A model generated the notes under the pieces. That model saw only the letters and a program-made list of their open reading frames with translations. It was not told the origin of the DNA and did no database searches. A stretch of DNA of 64,000 nt from Rhytidiadelphus loreus (taxonomy: Eukaryota; Streptophyta; Bryopsida; Hypnales; Hylocomiaceae). The stretch spans positions 10,483,501 through 10,547,500 of the forward strand of contig OX344762.1 in the NCBI GenBank assembly GCA_947034895.1, written 5' to 3'. The position numbers and the translations under genes are program-made. This document shows, one piece after another, positions 48,080 through 59,815 of this stretch; position 1 is the stretch's first letter; every line of letters begins with the position of its first letter.

Positions 48080-48675
48080 TACATAGCATTCAATTAGCAA
48101 ATCATATAAAGGTCAATCTTAATCTAAATTGAACTCAAATATCTATAATAGAATAAGGCGAAGTAGGCCCTGTTGAGTGGTTTACATCAAGAAAATTCTT
48201 CTTTGGTTTCATTTACTTTTGGAACCTCACACTACATCTAGGTTTGTACATTTGAATTGAACTTGAATATCTATAATAGAATAAAGTAAAGTGGTCCCTA
48301 TTATGTGGCTTACATCAAGGAAATTCTTCTTTAGTTTCCTTTATTTTTGGAACCTCACACTACATCTAGGTTGTACATCATAGCATTCTTATAAGGTCCA
48401 TTTGAATCTAAATTGAACTCAGATATGTAGAAGAAAATAAAGTGAGGTGGGCCTTGTTATATGTCTCACATCAAGGAAATTATTCTTTTCTTTTTTTTTC
48501 TTTTGGGAACTTTAGACTAATAAACCTTTGCACATCGTAGCATTCTTAACCTATCATAAGAAGATCCTTCTTAATCTAAATTGAACCAAAGGATCTATGA
48601 TAGAATAAAGTGAAGTGGCTCTTGTTATGTGCTTTGCATCAAGGAAACTCTTCTTTGTTTTCCTTTATCTCTAAA
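48080..48675. repeat. Irregular tandem repeat, about four units
   Basis: The ordered blocks AATCTAAATTGAACTC, ATCTATAATAGAATAAAG, TGGNCCTTGTTATGTG and ACATCAAGGAAATTCTTCTT recur at about 115-180 bp intervals, with unit-to-unit divergence. Non-coding. Confidence 0.75.
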
Positions 48676-49392
48676 ACCTTAATAATTCTTCTGGAACTCA
48701 TGGTCTATATTTTAGAATGTTATGATTTTAGCATGATGGAACAGTTACATTACTATAATCTAGCTATAGTACTTAAATATATGTGCACAAAATTTAGGCA
48801 CATGCCCCTCGATAATGAGCTCTCTTTAAATTTATTTTATTTTATGACATTTAAAAAATAATAATAATGCGCATGTAGATGTTTCTTACATATCTACACA
48901 TTCAATTGAATTTTCAAAATTCATCACCAATGTCTTTTAATCTATTACCACATAAAATAAGAAAAAATGAAAAACAATGAATTTTTGTCTTTGAAATTAA
49001 ATTGATATTCAGCAAGCTAGATTGCTTGCGTAAGAATACACAAATGTCAAATAAGTTAACTACAAATGTCATGTAACCACTATCAAACTAAATTTAGACT
49101 TTGTATAATTGATTGATATAATAGACATTTTTTTGATAATTTTCATAAATAAACAGACATTTTTTTTTCTATTGATACTAATTTTTTCAAAAATGTTTAT
49201 AGAAAAGTCAAATTATTGTGATTAGAATGTCTACAACATATCAATTGTGCTACAATTTTGAAATTTCTACCCATAATGAAGCTAAGAATAGAAAACAACA
49301 TCTTTTCATATGTTTTTAAAAGAACAATCTCAAAGAAAAAGATACAAATGAAAAAACACAAGAGTGTGTAATTTAGATTCTAACACGCGGAG
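48676..49392. other. AT-rich spacer
   Basis: No feature recognised. Confidence 0.5.
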
Positions 49393-49665
49393 TTGGCAAT
49401 TTGCAATAATTCATTGAATCTTTAAATTAAAAATATTACATATGGTAAAAACCTTACTCAAAAATTCCATCAAAGTATCTAAATGCAATGTTTACTTTGA
49501 AAATTCAACTAAGTGAATTGCATATGGTAAAAATTCAAGTTGGCAATTGCAATAATTAATTGAATCTTTAATTTAAAAAATTACATATGTTAAAAACCTT
49601 GCTAAAAAATCTATCAAAATATCTAAATGCAATGTTTACTTTGAAAATTCAACTAACCAAATTGA
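49393..49665. repeat. About 137-bp tandem duplication
   Basis: GTTGGCAATTTGCAATAATT recurs, slightly changed, about 137 bp later. Each copy ends with AATGCAATGTTTACTTTGAA. Two units, mildly diverged. Confidence 0.8.
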
Positions 49666-49849
49666 TGTGCACAACCAATATTTTTGGGTGTTTTTGTTAG
49701 TGGAGTGATTTGCACCGTAGAATGAATGCATGTAAAGAGAAAAAAAATGGATTAAAAACACTTATACATGTACATTCATCCACAAAATCAACTATCATTC
49801 TTTTTCTTTCATCCTAATATTGACAAATCTAACATTTTTTGGAGACGAC

Positions 49850-50847
49850 TGGATTATTCCATCCACTGTTTCATCCATCCGTTTTTCATCCATCCATGTT
49901 TTCATAGTGTCGCTCATGGATAAGAGTCTGATGTGCACGGGGAGGCTTGTCAGTGGCAGCGAAGCTTCGGGAATCATCCCGGCAGTCGTGTGATGTCGAG
50001 TTTCCTCGTCATCCCAAATCCCACTTTTTCTCACCAATTGCAAAATGCAAAGTGATCGATCGGATTCAATCGATCCTCGAAGGTTCGTGCCCCTCCTTTT
50101 TTCTCTCCTGGCTCTTTCCACGCTTCTTCTCTTTGAAAATCTAACAGGTGGGAAGGAAAAATCCATTGTGTGAAAATGGAAACAAAAGACGCATTCAAAC
50201 TAATTAAGTTACTCTAACTAAATTTACATCCTGAGAGCCGCCTTGAATTGCATTGGGTAGATTGAAGTTCCAAGCGTGCTCGATCTTCCCTGTGCATTTC
50301 GAGATCACTTGAGCTGAATTGTGGTTCGATCATCGCATATGTCTCCGCCTGATTCCGATCACGATGTTGGATTTGCATATAAGTAGTCAGCTTCCCACAT
50401 AGATGCGATCGAGGGGTTCAAAATTCCTTGCAAGTCGGAGTTTCTAGTTTCTACCGACAGATTCCCCTTGTGTGCGTTGAAATCTGCTGGTGTGGGTTTT
50501 ACCTGGAGTTTATGATCGTGCGCAATGTCAAATTGGGACGAATGCTAATTAGGAGACACCACCCAAGCCGTTCCTCGTGGTGTGTGGCGAAGTTTCTCAC
50601 TCAATCTCTATCGATGTGTTTCTATGGTCCTACTGGCGGGCAGCAGTAGATTCCTAGTAGATTTGTATCGTCGTCGTGATGGAGTCATCAGGTTCGGTGT
50701 GAAAGGACTCCTTGGTTTTGAGTGTCGGAGGTGGAATTGAATATTCTCGATTTCACGAGTTCGATATCGGTTTACAAGTTGAGAGGTGGTTTAGCTTCGA
50801 CGGTATTGGTACGTGAGGTACGTGAGGCTTGAGTTAAAGCCCTAGCG
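49850..50847 (+). promoter_or_regulatory. Promoter and 5' leader of the prolyl 4-hydroxylase gene
   Basis: GC content rises from about 49850. No coding exon in frame with the P4H start was found. The open frame on the opposite strand at 49795-50166 has no recognisable domain and is best read as promoter sequence. Confidence 0.4.
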
Positions 50848-53800
50848 ATGGTGATGCTGAGTCGAGGCCAAAGGTCAGGCGCGGGAAGTGTAGCGATCCT
50901 GGCGCTGGCTTTGTTTTCTGGGATGTTACTGATGTTTTTGATGCTGGGCTTGATGGCCATGCCCTCGATTTTCCGAAGCAGAGTCGACGACGACGGGGCC
51001 GTCGTGGACTTGAAGCCGCCGTCCCTGAGGTGGGTTCAATTTAGGGTTTTGTGAGTTTGCATTTGCGAAGCTGATGACTGTATTAGGCTGTTGATTTGGT
51101 CGATAACAGAATGAGATTCCCAAGTTTAAATCAGCTGTCTAATCTCAATCATCGTATTGTTACTTTGATCATTTGTGTGTGGAGTGCGCAAATGGCCCTA
51201 TATTGCTCTTATATTACTCTTATATTGCTCTTTGATTGTTGATCCGGTCACTTTGGAGTTTGGGTTTCAATTTTGTAGTCTATGTTGTATGGGCTCGATT
51301 GTACTAGAAAGGATCCCGTAGGAGGAAACCCAGCATAGTATCGGTATAAGCTTGATGCTTTGGAGACCCTAGATCCCGACTTTAGGTCGCTCTTTGAAGA
51401 CTCTCATGAATCACTAACTTAACCCTACAAAGTGGAGAAAGTAGGGTTTGTGATTAGTTTGCTAGGGCTTGCAGGGCAACCTGCTTTGGGTCTAATATTT
51501 TCTCTTGCGAGAATGGGGTCCTAAGGTTGATCTCATTTATCTGTGTTTTTTATAAATACATTAGGATCCTCTCTACAGGGAATACGACTTCGTGGCCTTT
51601 GATACCCTACAGAACGTTGGGTTTGTACGACAGATCCTCTACACTACTCTTGTCCCTGTTGTATGACCGAAAATGCCATACAGCAGAAGATTGTATGTTC
51701 GTATTTTGAGGAAAATGATTTTTGATCACAGGCATGGGGATGACGACCCTTTGGAACCTTGGGTGGAAGTCCTTTCTTGGGAACCCAGAGCTTTTCTGTA
51801 TCACCACTTTTTGGTAAGTTTCCAATGAGCATTTGGCAATGGGCTTGCCATGTGATAGCACTTTCTAAGGTGCTACGCTATCTTACTATTTTGAAATCCG
51901 AACTTCTTTTGCTGGAGTTCACATTCTTTTGATTAGGTGCCGATTCAGCTTTCTTGGTTTGAGTTTTTGTGGCACAAGTTATAAGTCTACTTCTCAATAA
52001 GAGCTAGAATACTGCAAACTTTTGCTTGGTTAGCACCGGCATTGTAACTGCTATGGGCTGCATATGGATACCACTTCCAGAGATGCAAAAGAACAAACAT
52101 GTGTCAAGCTATCTTATTTGAGAGTGTTGTATTGTGAACAGACAAAAGAGGAATGCAAGCATCTCATTAAGGTAGCTAAGCCAAGTCTAAAGAAGTCAAC
52201 AGTTGTGGACAGCGTTACTGGAAAGAGCAAAGACAGCAGGTGTGTGGAGATGTAGCTCTTTTCTTACTCTTGACTCTGTCTGTTGATGTAGTCAGCTAGC
52301 TAGTCTCGATGGAATTCTATCTTTGGTCCTCCGTGGTTCAATGGCTAGGAATTCACGTCTGTATTCTGAATTGCCTAAATTGGGTGCATTTGGCTGATGC
52401 TACATTTTCGTCTCGATTTCGTAGCCTTGGACTGACACAAAAAGTGTGTTTTTCTGAGCTGTTTCAGAGTGCGCACAAGTTCAGGAACTTTCTTATCGCG
52501 GGGGCAAGACCGTATAATCCAAAGAATCGAAAAGCGAATAGCTGACTTTACTTTCCTACCTGCTGGTATATATGATACGCCCTTCCAATTTTCCTTGCTT
52601 TTGTAGTTCGTCTTGTGGTACTATGTTCTTCCATTTTGGAATGCGACAATAGTTGGTCAGGAGTTGCCAGTGAAAAGTTTCGCTTCTCAGTAATACGTTA
52701 AAGACGGGTTGCTGTTGTTGTTGTTGTTGTCTGCAGAACAAGGTGAAGGCTTGCAAGTTTTGAAGTACAAAGAAAGTGAAAAATATGAGCCTCACTATGA
52801 CTACTTTCACGATGCTTACAATACCAAGAACGGTGGCCAACGGATTGCTACTGTGCTAATGTATCTGTGAGTTTCTTCTTCTGCATCCCTGCTGGCCCTG
52901 TTTGCTTATTTCTTACAGTACACCCTTCTCCAGTACATCAAATAGAGTGGGCACACTGCAATTTTTGTAACCCGCTCCTGTAGTAGGGATTGGTTGAAGT
53001 CCTGCTGATTCTTCACCCGCTTATACGATTTCTGTTCACTTAGCGGTGATGATGCATGACATATATTGACTACCAAAACTGGCCACATGACATAGGTCAC
53101 ATATTTTATTCATTAAACCAACTTTCATAACCTGAAGAAAATGAGATGGGTGTCTACAACTGTATCTTACTACAGAGAAGGCTCAAGATGCATTGGACAT
53201 GTCTATTATGGCTTGACAAGTTAAACTTCGGTTGCATGTGGCTTCTTTTGGTAGTCACTATATTTCTTCCCATCATCTGCACTTTTGAGTAAAGAATTAA
53301 GCGTAGACATGGAGATCTTTGAGTTGAGCAAGTTTCGTGTGCAATCTCATGGACCCAGTTGATGCTCGGCATTTTGCATGATGGGGCCAGATCAAATGTG
53401 GAGGAAGGAGGAGAAACCGTTTTCCCAGGTGCTAAGGTGAATGCCAGTGAGGTTCTCGATTGGGATAAGTTATCAGAATGTGCAAAGGCTGGCATTTCTG
53501 TCCGGCCACGCATGGGAGATGCCTTGCTTTTCTGGAGTATGAAACCGGATACGACCCTTGATCCTACTAGCTTGCACGGTATTATGCTTCTCTTTTGAAC
53601 TTAATATTCTCATTTCATTAAGTTATTGGCTTTGGACCGAAAGGGAGGAGACTTTGCATTGACAGAACCTACATGTGAGGAAGTTTGAGTAGAACCTTAC
53701 CCAAAAAGCGTAGCTGCTCGTTAGTTGCAAGTCATTATTCAGTCTCTCGTGGTTCACAAGTTTAGGTTTTAGGGTTTAGGTTTGAAGTTGTTCCTTGTCA

Positions 53801-54094
53801 AGACTCTTGAAGAAATCATTCGTCTTGGTCAAGCTTCAGTTGATTTCACTTCACTCTTAGAAATTGCAAAGAGTCCCCAACTTTTCTAGGAAGAAAGTCT
53901 TTTCTTCGGTCTCTTGTATTAGTGCTCGATATCATATGCATGTCTAGCTGAGATGAAGATAAAATTGCAGCCGATGACTGTCTCTGAGCTTCACGATTCA
54001 TGCTTTTGTGTGGACAGGTGGTTGCCCTGTGATCAAGGGCACGAAGTGGTCTGCCACTAAGTGGTTGCATGTTGAGGAATATTCGGTGTGGTGA
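50848..54094 (+). CDS. Prolyl 4-hydroxylase, ER/Golgi type II membrane protein (7 exons)
   Basis: Exons: 50848-51029, 51732-51813, 52142-52239, 52468-52565, 52737-52866, 53391-53578, 54018-54094. All introns are GT-AG with matching phases, giving 284 residues, a normal length for plant P4Hs. A signal anchor spans about 12-38 (AILALALFSGMLLMFLMLGL). The catalytic domain follows: SWEPRAFLYHHFL, KDSRVRTSSGTFLSRGQD, then H173-Y-D175 and H259 as iron ligands, with K269 for 2-oxoglutarate. The H259-K269 spacing of ten fits the algal P4H-1 structure. VEEGGETVFP and GDALLFWSM are family motifs. It hydroxylates proline in secreted extensins and arabinogalactan proteins, the step before O-glycosylation. 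It ends shortly after KWLHVEEY and has no C-terminal ShK-type Cys domain. No disabling change is seen. Confidence 0.95.
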
Positions 54095-55427
54095 ACTTGC
54101 TCCAAGGACGTTCTGCAGGTGTTACTTTCCCCTGTCTTGGTTTGCTCATTACGATTTTTAAGGTTCACAAATTCCCCTCAGATGGAGCTGGACTGGGTAA
54201 CTGGTGGATCGAGAGCTGGAGACGGGGAGACGGTTATCAGACACAAGCTGCTGAAATGCATTGATTGTGGACGGTTGAAATCTCCACGTTTGGTCAATCA
54301 GAGGCTCCTCAACAAGCAGCTACATTATGCCATGTAATCTTCTCCTACTTGCAAACCAGAAAGTGATCACACATCTGCTGAGCACACAGCACAACCGGTA
54401 ATGGCTTTTAACTTGTAGGCTGGAGAGATTTTTCATTCATTTGTTTGTTTTTCTCATCATGTACAAATAGAGTCTCTTATGAAATTATTGGTTTCTGAGG
54501 AGAATTGCTCCAAAGCTTATTAGTTTCGCGTGAAACATGTATTGTAGAGGAATTGCACTAGATTGCTGCAAAGTGATTACATAATACAAGCTGTCAATTG
54601 ACAGGAGTTTTCCTCAATGTAGGACAATTCATGGTCCGGGACTGTTGAAATCAAATGAAGCGATCTCAGTTCTGGCGTGGCGAAGGTGGAATGCTCAATG
54701 GAAGGGCTATTGGGAAGGACTAGGATACAGTATTCGTTTGCCTAGTAGTCGATGCATCTTGAAGAAATGGGAACTCCAGGGTGCATGTGTGTAAGGTAAC
54801 TCTACACCTAATTCTTTCTCCTACAGAATTTTGCCTAAATTGTACTGCCCTCTATTCAAAGGGTTGCTTTTGGGTACACCTATTTTTTTAGCACTTCAAA
54901 AAATTGGTGTTGTAGTACACTTATAGCAGTGATTTTTCTTGGCAAATTATCACCACAACCTTACTTGTTTTCTAAGTTGTCGGCTCCCTTTTGCATTAGA
55001 AAAAAAAGAAGAGGAAAAAAAGTGGATTGTCAAAATCATGTCTAAAAAATATGAGATTTGCCAATATTTGGATGAAGTTTATTATTTTAAAATAATGTTG
55101 TGGTTGGGTGGATGGATGGATGATCAAAATTGGATGATTTGTTTGACCTATTTGGATTCTAAGGTGTGTATATCAATTCCACCATGAAAACAAAACAAAA
55201 ATCTATGATTTATACAAGGTCCAAAAATTGTATAAGGAAATTTTGAATATTCTTTTGACTTCCAACAAGATTCAATAAAAAAAAATTAGACAATTTAACC
55301 ATAGGAATAAAGCTCAATTGCTTATTTGAATGGAAATATGTGTAGTTATCTTTTGTATGTTTGATATCTACACTAATTAGTAGAAATAAGGTAGGAGGTT
55401 CTAAAAGTGCATAAGCACTATTTCTAC
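54095..55427. other. P4H 3' flank and spacer
   Basis: 54095 to about 54800 is probably 3' UTR and terminator region, with moderate GC. Beyond that it is AT-rich with no gene recognised. Confidence 0.45.
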
Positions 55428-55672
55428 TTTTTTTTGTAGCCTTCAGTAATGTACAAATGATGTACATTTTAGGAGGTGGGCAATTTTAGAGCCCTATGTC
55501 ATTTCAACTTCAAAGTTTCATAAGTAATTCCACAAAGCTCCAAAAAATATGAAACAATTTGGGTTAGAAGCCAATTCCACTTGTCTTTCAAGGAAAATCT
55601 ATTAAAAAATATTTCAAGAAGCTTCACTTCTCCAAAATTCAGTTTTAGCTCTTAAATGGGTAATTTATGGAC
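55428..55672 (+). repeat. Dispersed repeat family C, copy 2
   Basis: Contains GTACATTTTAGGAGGTGGG, CAACTTCAAAGTTTCATAA, CCACAAAGCTCCAAAAAATA and CTCTTAAATGGGTAATTTAT in the same order as 6828-7066. Confidence 0.6.
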
Positions 55673-57034
55673 CTTCTACCCGAGCTCCTACCTTAGTTCA
55701 CTAGACTTTAATTCATGCCTACTTTAGGGTGGGAGTTACTTTTCTTCTTTTGCCTAATCAATGCACCATGTATTGATATGATTAAAGATTATGAAAATGC
55801 TTGATATAATCAACTTTAGTTGGAATTTACAAAAGTTTTCTTCTTGGTTTTGTACATGATATTTTGGATGTTATGGGAGTTTGATTGGAGTAAAAGTGAT
55901 GGTGATATTACTAGTAAAGATCACTTTTATAGCAATGAGGAGTGGAGCTTTTGACTAGGTATTAGCTTTAAACAAATAAAATGAGGTTTTCTTTAACGAA
56001 GTAGCTAATAAAATATGAGTTTAAAAAGTGTAAAAAATCTAATAGAAAAGTGCTTTCAAATATTAAATTTGGTTTCTATCATGTTTACTAAAATGAGTCC
56101 AAATTTTTAAATAATTGTTCCATATAATAAGTTTTTTTAAATTTAATTCATTAGTGATTATAATATTTTTGCAAAGATTGAAGATATATAAGGATGGTTT
56201 ATTTACATTCTAAATTGTAAAAACAACAAAAGTAAAAGTAAACCTCTTTGACTAAAATATTAAAGATAACTTTCTTTTGTAATAAAGTAGAAAGTACCAA
56301 TAAAGAAACTGAATTATTGGATCTAGTCAAACATATATAAGTAGATATCAATTCTACATAAGGTAGAAGGCTCAGTACTTAAGTTCTGTACCGTGAGATA
56401 TAGAGTAGTATTCAGCTGTATGTGCTGGAGCAGGATTTTTTTTAGGCATTTAAAATGCCTAAAATCACCAAAAATAGTTGGAGAGCATCAAACCTACAGG
56501 AAAATTTAAAATAAAAATTGGATGATGATGTCAAATTGTTTCAATTTTGGGGAAATAAAATTGGATGAAATTGCCAATTTTAAATGAAACTCATTCAAAT
56601 ATGTGAATGAAATATAGCTCTATACAAAATATAGATGAATACTAAAATATTTGACTATATCGTTTTCTTGTATGTTGCCACTTCAATATTTCTCCAAAAA
56701 ACAAAACAAAAACCCTATGCTTGAGGCACAAGCGGAGACGTTTGTCAGGGCGCGTGTTCAATTAAGGTAAACTACTCTATTACGGACAAAATGGGAGCAA
56801 GCCCATTGTCAACAAAATTATAATAGGTGGACTAACTTAAGTTACAGGGGGGTACGGCACTTGGAGCACCACTTGGTATAATAGTGCCGTTGCCTTGGCA
56901 CTCCAAATTGGTCGCTCCCACTTGCATCCCACTTTCCTGATTCTTTTTGTGTTTCTTTGTATTTTATTGCATTCTTGTACTAGTTGGAAGATCAACGTGT
57001 GGGAAGAAATTGTGTGTAGGCTAAACTAAAGGTA
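55673..57034. other. AT-rich spacer
   Basis: No coding exon or bounded element recognised. Confidence 0.5.
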
Positions 57035-57260
57035 GTTTGCTCTTAAAGTGACCTTTTAAGAGCTGATAGCATTTGGGGAAGCTAAACTCCTTCAAACAAT
57101 TTTTAGTCAATTTTCATATTTTTGGAAGAAAATGGAATTGGCATTAAATCCAAGTTGTTTCATATTTTTGGGACCTTTGTGGAATTAATACAAATGTTTG
57201 AAGTTGAAACACAATGGACAATAAAAGCGACAACCTCCTAGAATGTACAATATTGGTATG
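57035..57260 (-). repeat. Dispersed repeat family C, copy 3 (inverted)
   Basis: On the minus strand it reads AGGAGGTTGTCGC, TTTCAACTTCAAAC, ATTCCACAAAGGTCC, AAATATGAAACAACTTGG and GAGCAAACTACC, the order of the other copies. The GGTAGTTTGCTCTTAAAG end also appears alone at about 63176-63200. Confidence 0.55.
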
Positions 57261-57744
57261 TTGAAGAAAGAAAAATGTACCTCTATATTAATGGTCACTT
57301 TTAAAGTTGGGTCTTTTAGAGCATCCTACTTTGTGTGGAGCTATACAAGCATCCACGCCCTTACTCTCCAAATTTGACAAGCTACATGCCTCAAGATAGT
57401 CTCAACTTAAGCTTTTTGACGAGTATACTCAGCGGTGCTATTTTGTAAGCGTGCAAGCATGAGCCTATCAACGTTGAGCATGGATTATGTGAGTGTTGAG
57501 CTTAGAAATTCAAATAAGCACAAGAAAACTTAATAATATTTCTAATAATAGATTTTATCTAAAACATTTTACCAAAATTTTCTATTTTTAGTAAATTTTA
57601 GTGTCTATTACCGTGGTTATATAGAATTTGGATAAAAATTATAATTTTTTGTATTGTCTAAAATATTAGAAGTATACATTATGAAAATGATGAACTTAAT
57701 TGATGTGAAAGATGAATGGAAATGGAAATACCAGTGTATAGAAT

Positions 57745-57990
57745 ATTGGTTGATGACTATCCTATAGTGGTGTGGGTCTTCTTGGGGTTGATAGAAAAAT
57801 ACCAATAATTTTCTCTTGATGCATTGCTATTGGACTTGTTTAGATTTTAGATTAAAAAAATTGTTGATAAGAACTACTATCTTGTAGTAGCATGGTTTTT
57901 CTTAAGGTTGATGGAAGGTATCTACACTTCTGCCTTGATGTGTTGGTAATCAAACTTATTAAGATTTTGGAAGAAAATATTTGATTGACA
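57745..57990. repeat. Degenerate tandem duplication, about 125 bp
   Basis: ACTATCCTATAGTGGTGTGG through GGTTGATAGAAAAATACC at about 57752 recurs, diverged, from about 57876. Non-coding. Confidence 0.5.
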
Positions 57991-58112
57991 GGGATTATTT
58001 TTGTAAGGAATGAGCTCAATTACACCAAATTGTTGATTAGTTGATCATTGTTCTCTTATGGGACCTTTGGAGGGTCAAACTCTTTTATCTTTGATCAAAC
58101 GGTTATTTGGTT

Positions 58113-58280
58113 AATTATTCCCCTCTTGTTGCTTGGGACCCTTGGTGCCGAGGGGAGCCCCCTTGCAACAGGAAAAATTAAAAATCATTTTTTTTGTTTT
58201 TCCTTTTCCAAGGTTTTCTTTTTGCTACAAGAGGACTCCCCTTGGCGCCGAGGGGTCCCAAGAAATAGGAGGGGAATGAT
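58113..58280. mobile_element. Foldback MITE with about 75-bp inverted arms
   Basis: Left ATTATTCCCCTCTTGTTGCT and inverted right ATCATTCCCCTCCTATTTCT continue as matching arms containing CTTGGGACCC and a GCCGAGGGG/GCCAAGGGG block. No clear target duplication, so the superfamily is unassigned. Confidence 0.65.
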
Positions 58281-58639
58281 CATAATCTCAATGGAACAAC
58301 TTCAATTGATTTCAAAATAATGTTAATTAATAACTAATTTTTCTTCTTCTTAAAATTTAGCAAAGTCCAATGAGTAGCACACCAAGGTTGTTTAACCCCT
58401 AAAGGACCAAAGTCCCCTCGGGGGACAAAATGGAAATCGGGTAGGCTATTACTACTACAATTTTTTTTCAAATTAATTGAATTTTTTTTAGAAGATAGAG
58501 TTTTGTAAGGACAATGTGGGAAATTTTTTTTCATGAAAATTGGTTTTATCGTTCAAAAGTTATTGCAAATCTTGTGTAATTTACACATCGGGGCAGCATG
58601 GGCACAATTGACTTTCTAAAATTTCATGAAGGGCACGCC

Positions 58640-58870
58640 GTGAAGGGCAAGGAGGTGCACGGGTGAGGGGCAGCGGGAGGTAGGCCGAGGGGAATGGGAA
58701 AAGGGGAGGGGAACGGGGAAAGGAGAGGGGAACAGGGAAAGAGGAAGGAAACATGGAAAGGGGAGAGAAACACGGAGCGGGGAGAGAGAAACATGGAGGA
58801 AAGAGAGGGAGGGAGTGGGAACGGGGAGGGAAGAGGGGAACGTGGAGGAGAGGGGAACATGGAGGAGAAC
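58640..58870 (+). repeat. GA-rich purine tract (degenerate GGGGAACGGGGAAAGG repeats)
   Basis: Almost pure purine on the plus strand for about 200 bases, with irregular GGGGAAC/GGGAAAG units. Such sequences can form triplex or G-rich structures. The Pro/Ser/Phe-rich open frames on the minus strand are composition effects. Confidence 0.85.
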
Positions 58871-58969
58871 TATGGGGTGGAAGGAAAAGAAAGGTGAAGT
58901 ATGCCAAGGGGTGTGAGAGGTCGGCACAGCTACAATGGATGGCCACACCAATGAAGTAGATTTTTTGGA

Positions 58970-59190
58970 AGCATGCCAAAATTCCTAAACAAAGAAGAAT
59001 GAAAATGAAAATATAAAATTACATCATAATATGCCTTCCAAGTATGTGGGGACGCTTTGGAAGTCATCCTTCACACAATGCACACACCACATACTTGGAA
59101 AGCATGCCAAAATTCCTAAATAAAGAAGGATGAAAATAAAAATAAAAATGACGTCATAATACTTACTCTAATGTATGCCTTCCAAGTATA
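58970..59190. repeat. Diverged duplication with inverted ends
   Basis: GCATGCCAAAATTCCTAAA...AAGAAGGATGAAAAT occurs at about 58972 and 59101. Each copy is followed by TGCCTTCCAAGTAT. CCAAGTATGTGG and CCACATACTTGG form an inverted pair between the copies. Confidence 0.75.
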
Positions 59191-59194
59191 AACA

Positions 59195-59815
59195 AATATA
59201 TAAAGACGAAGACTTCCTGTAAATATAAAGATGAAGACTTCATGTGAATATAAAATAAAACTATGTAAATATAAAGATGAAGACTTCATATGAATATAAA
59301 ATGAAACCATGTAAATATAAAATGAAAGTGTGTAAATATAAAATGAAAGTATGTAAATATAAAATGAAAGTATGCAAATATAAAATGAAACTATGTAAAT
59401 ATAAAATGAAACCATGTAAATATGAAGATAAAGACTTCATGTAAATATAAAATGAAACTATGTAAATATAAAATGAAACTATGTAAATATAAAATGAAAG
59501 TATGTAAATATAAAATGAAAGTATGCAAATATAAAATGAAACTATGTAAATATAAAATGAAACCATGTAAATATGAAGATAAAGACTTCATGTAAATATA
59601 AAATGAAACTATGTAAATATAAAATGAAACCATGTAAATATGAAGATAAAGACTTCATGTAAATATAAAATGAAAGTATGTAAATATAAAATGAAAGTAT
59701 GTAAATATAAAATGAAAGTATGCAAATATAAAATGAAACTATGTAAATATAAAATGAAACCATGTAAATATGAAGATAAAGACTTCATGTAAATATAAAA
59801 TGAACATGTGTATAT
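59195..59815. repeat. 21-bp satellite array
   Basis: About 25-30 units of ATGTAAATATAAAATGAAAGT with C/G variation, interspersed with a longer variant holding ATGAAGATAAAGACTTCATG, which gives a higher-order pattern. Since 21 is a multiple of three, open frames run the whole array on the minus strand as hydrophobic heptads; these are not evidence of coding. Confidence 0.92.

Noticed and set aside
49795..50166. 123-codon minus-strand frame upstream of P4H
   Set aside because: No domain or splice context; it overlaps the likely P4H promoter.
52335..52400. tRNA gene-like sequence (TGGTTCAATGGCTAGGA)
   Set aside because: It resembles an A box, but no B box, anticodon arm or acceptor pairing follows. 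It lies in a P4H intron.
58581..58979. Pro/Ser/Phe-rich minus-strand protein
   Set aside because: Pure composition effect of a purine tract; several overlapping frames are equally open.
59116..59763. Hydrophobic heptad-repeat proteins on the minus strand
   Set aside because: All three minus frames are open because of the 21-bp unit; the sequence is satellite DNA.
59195..59815. CRISPR array
   Set aside because: Head-to-tail repeats have no unique spacers, and the DNA is eukaryotic.
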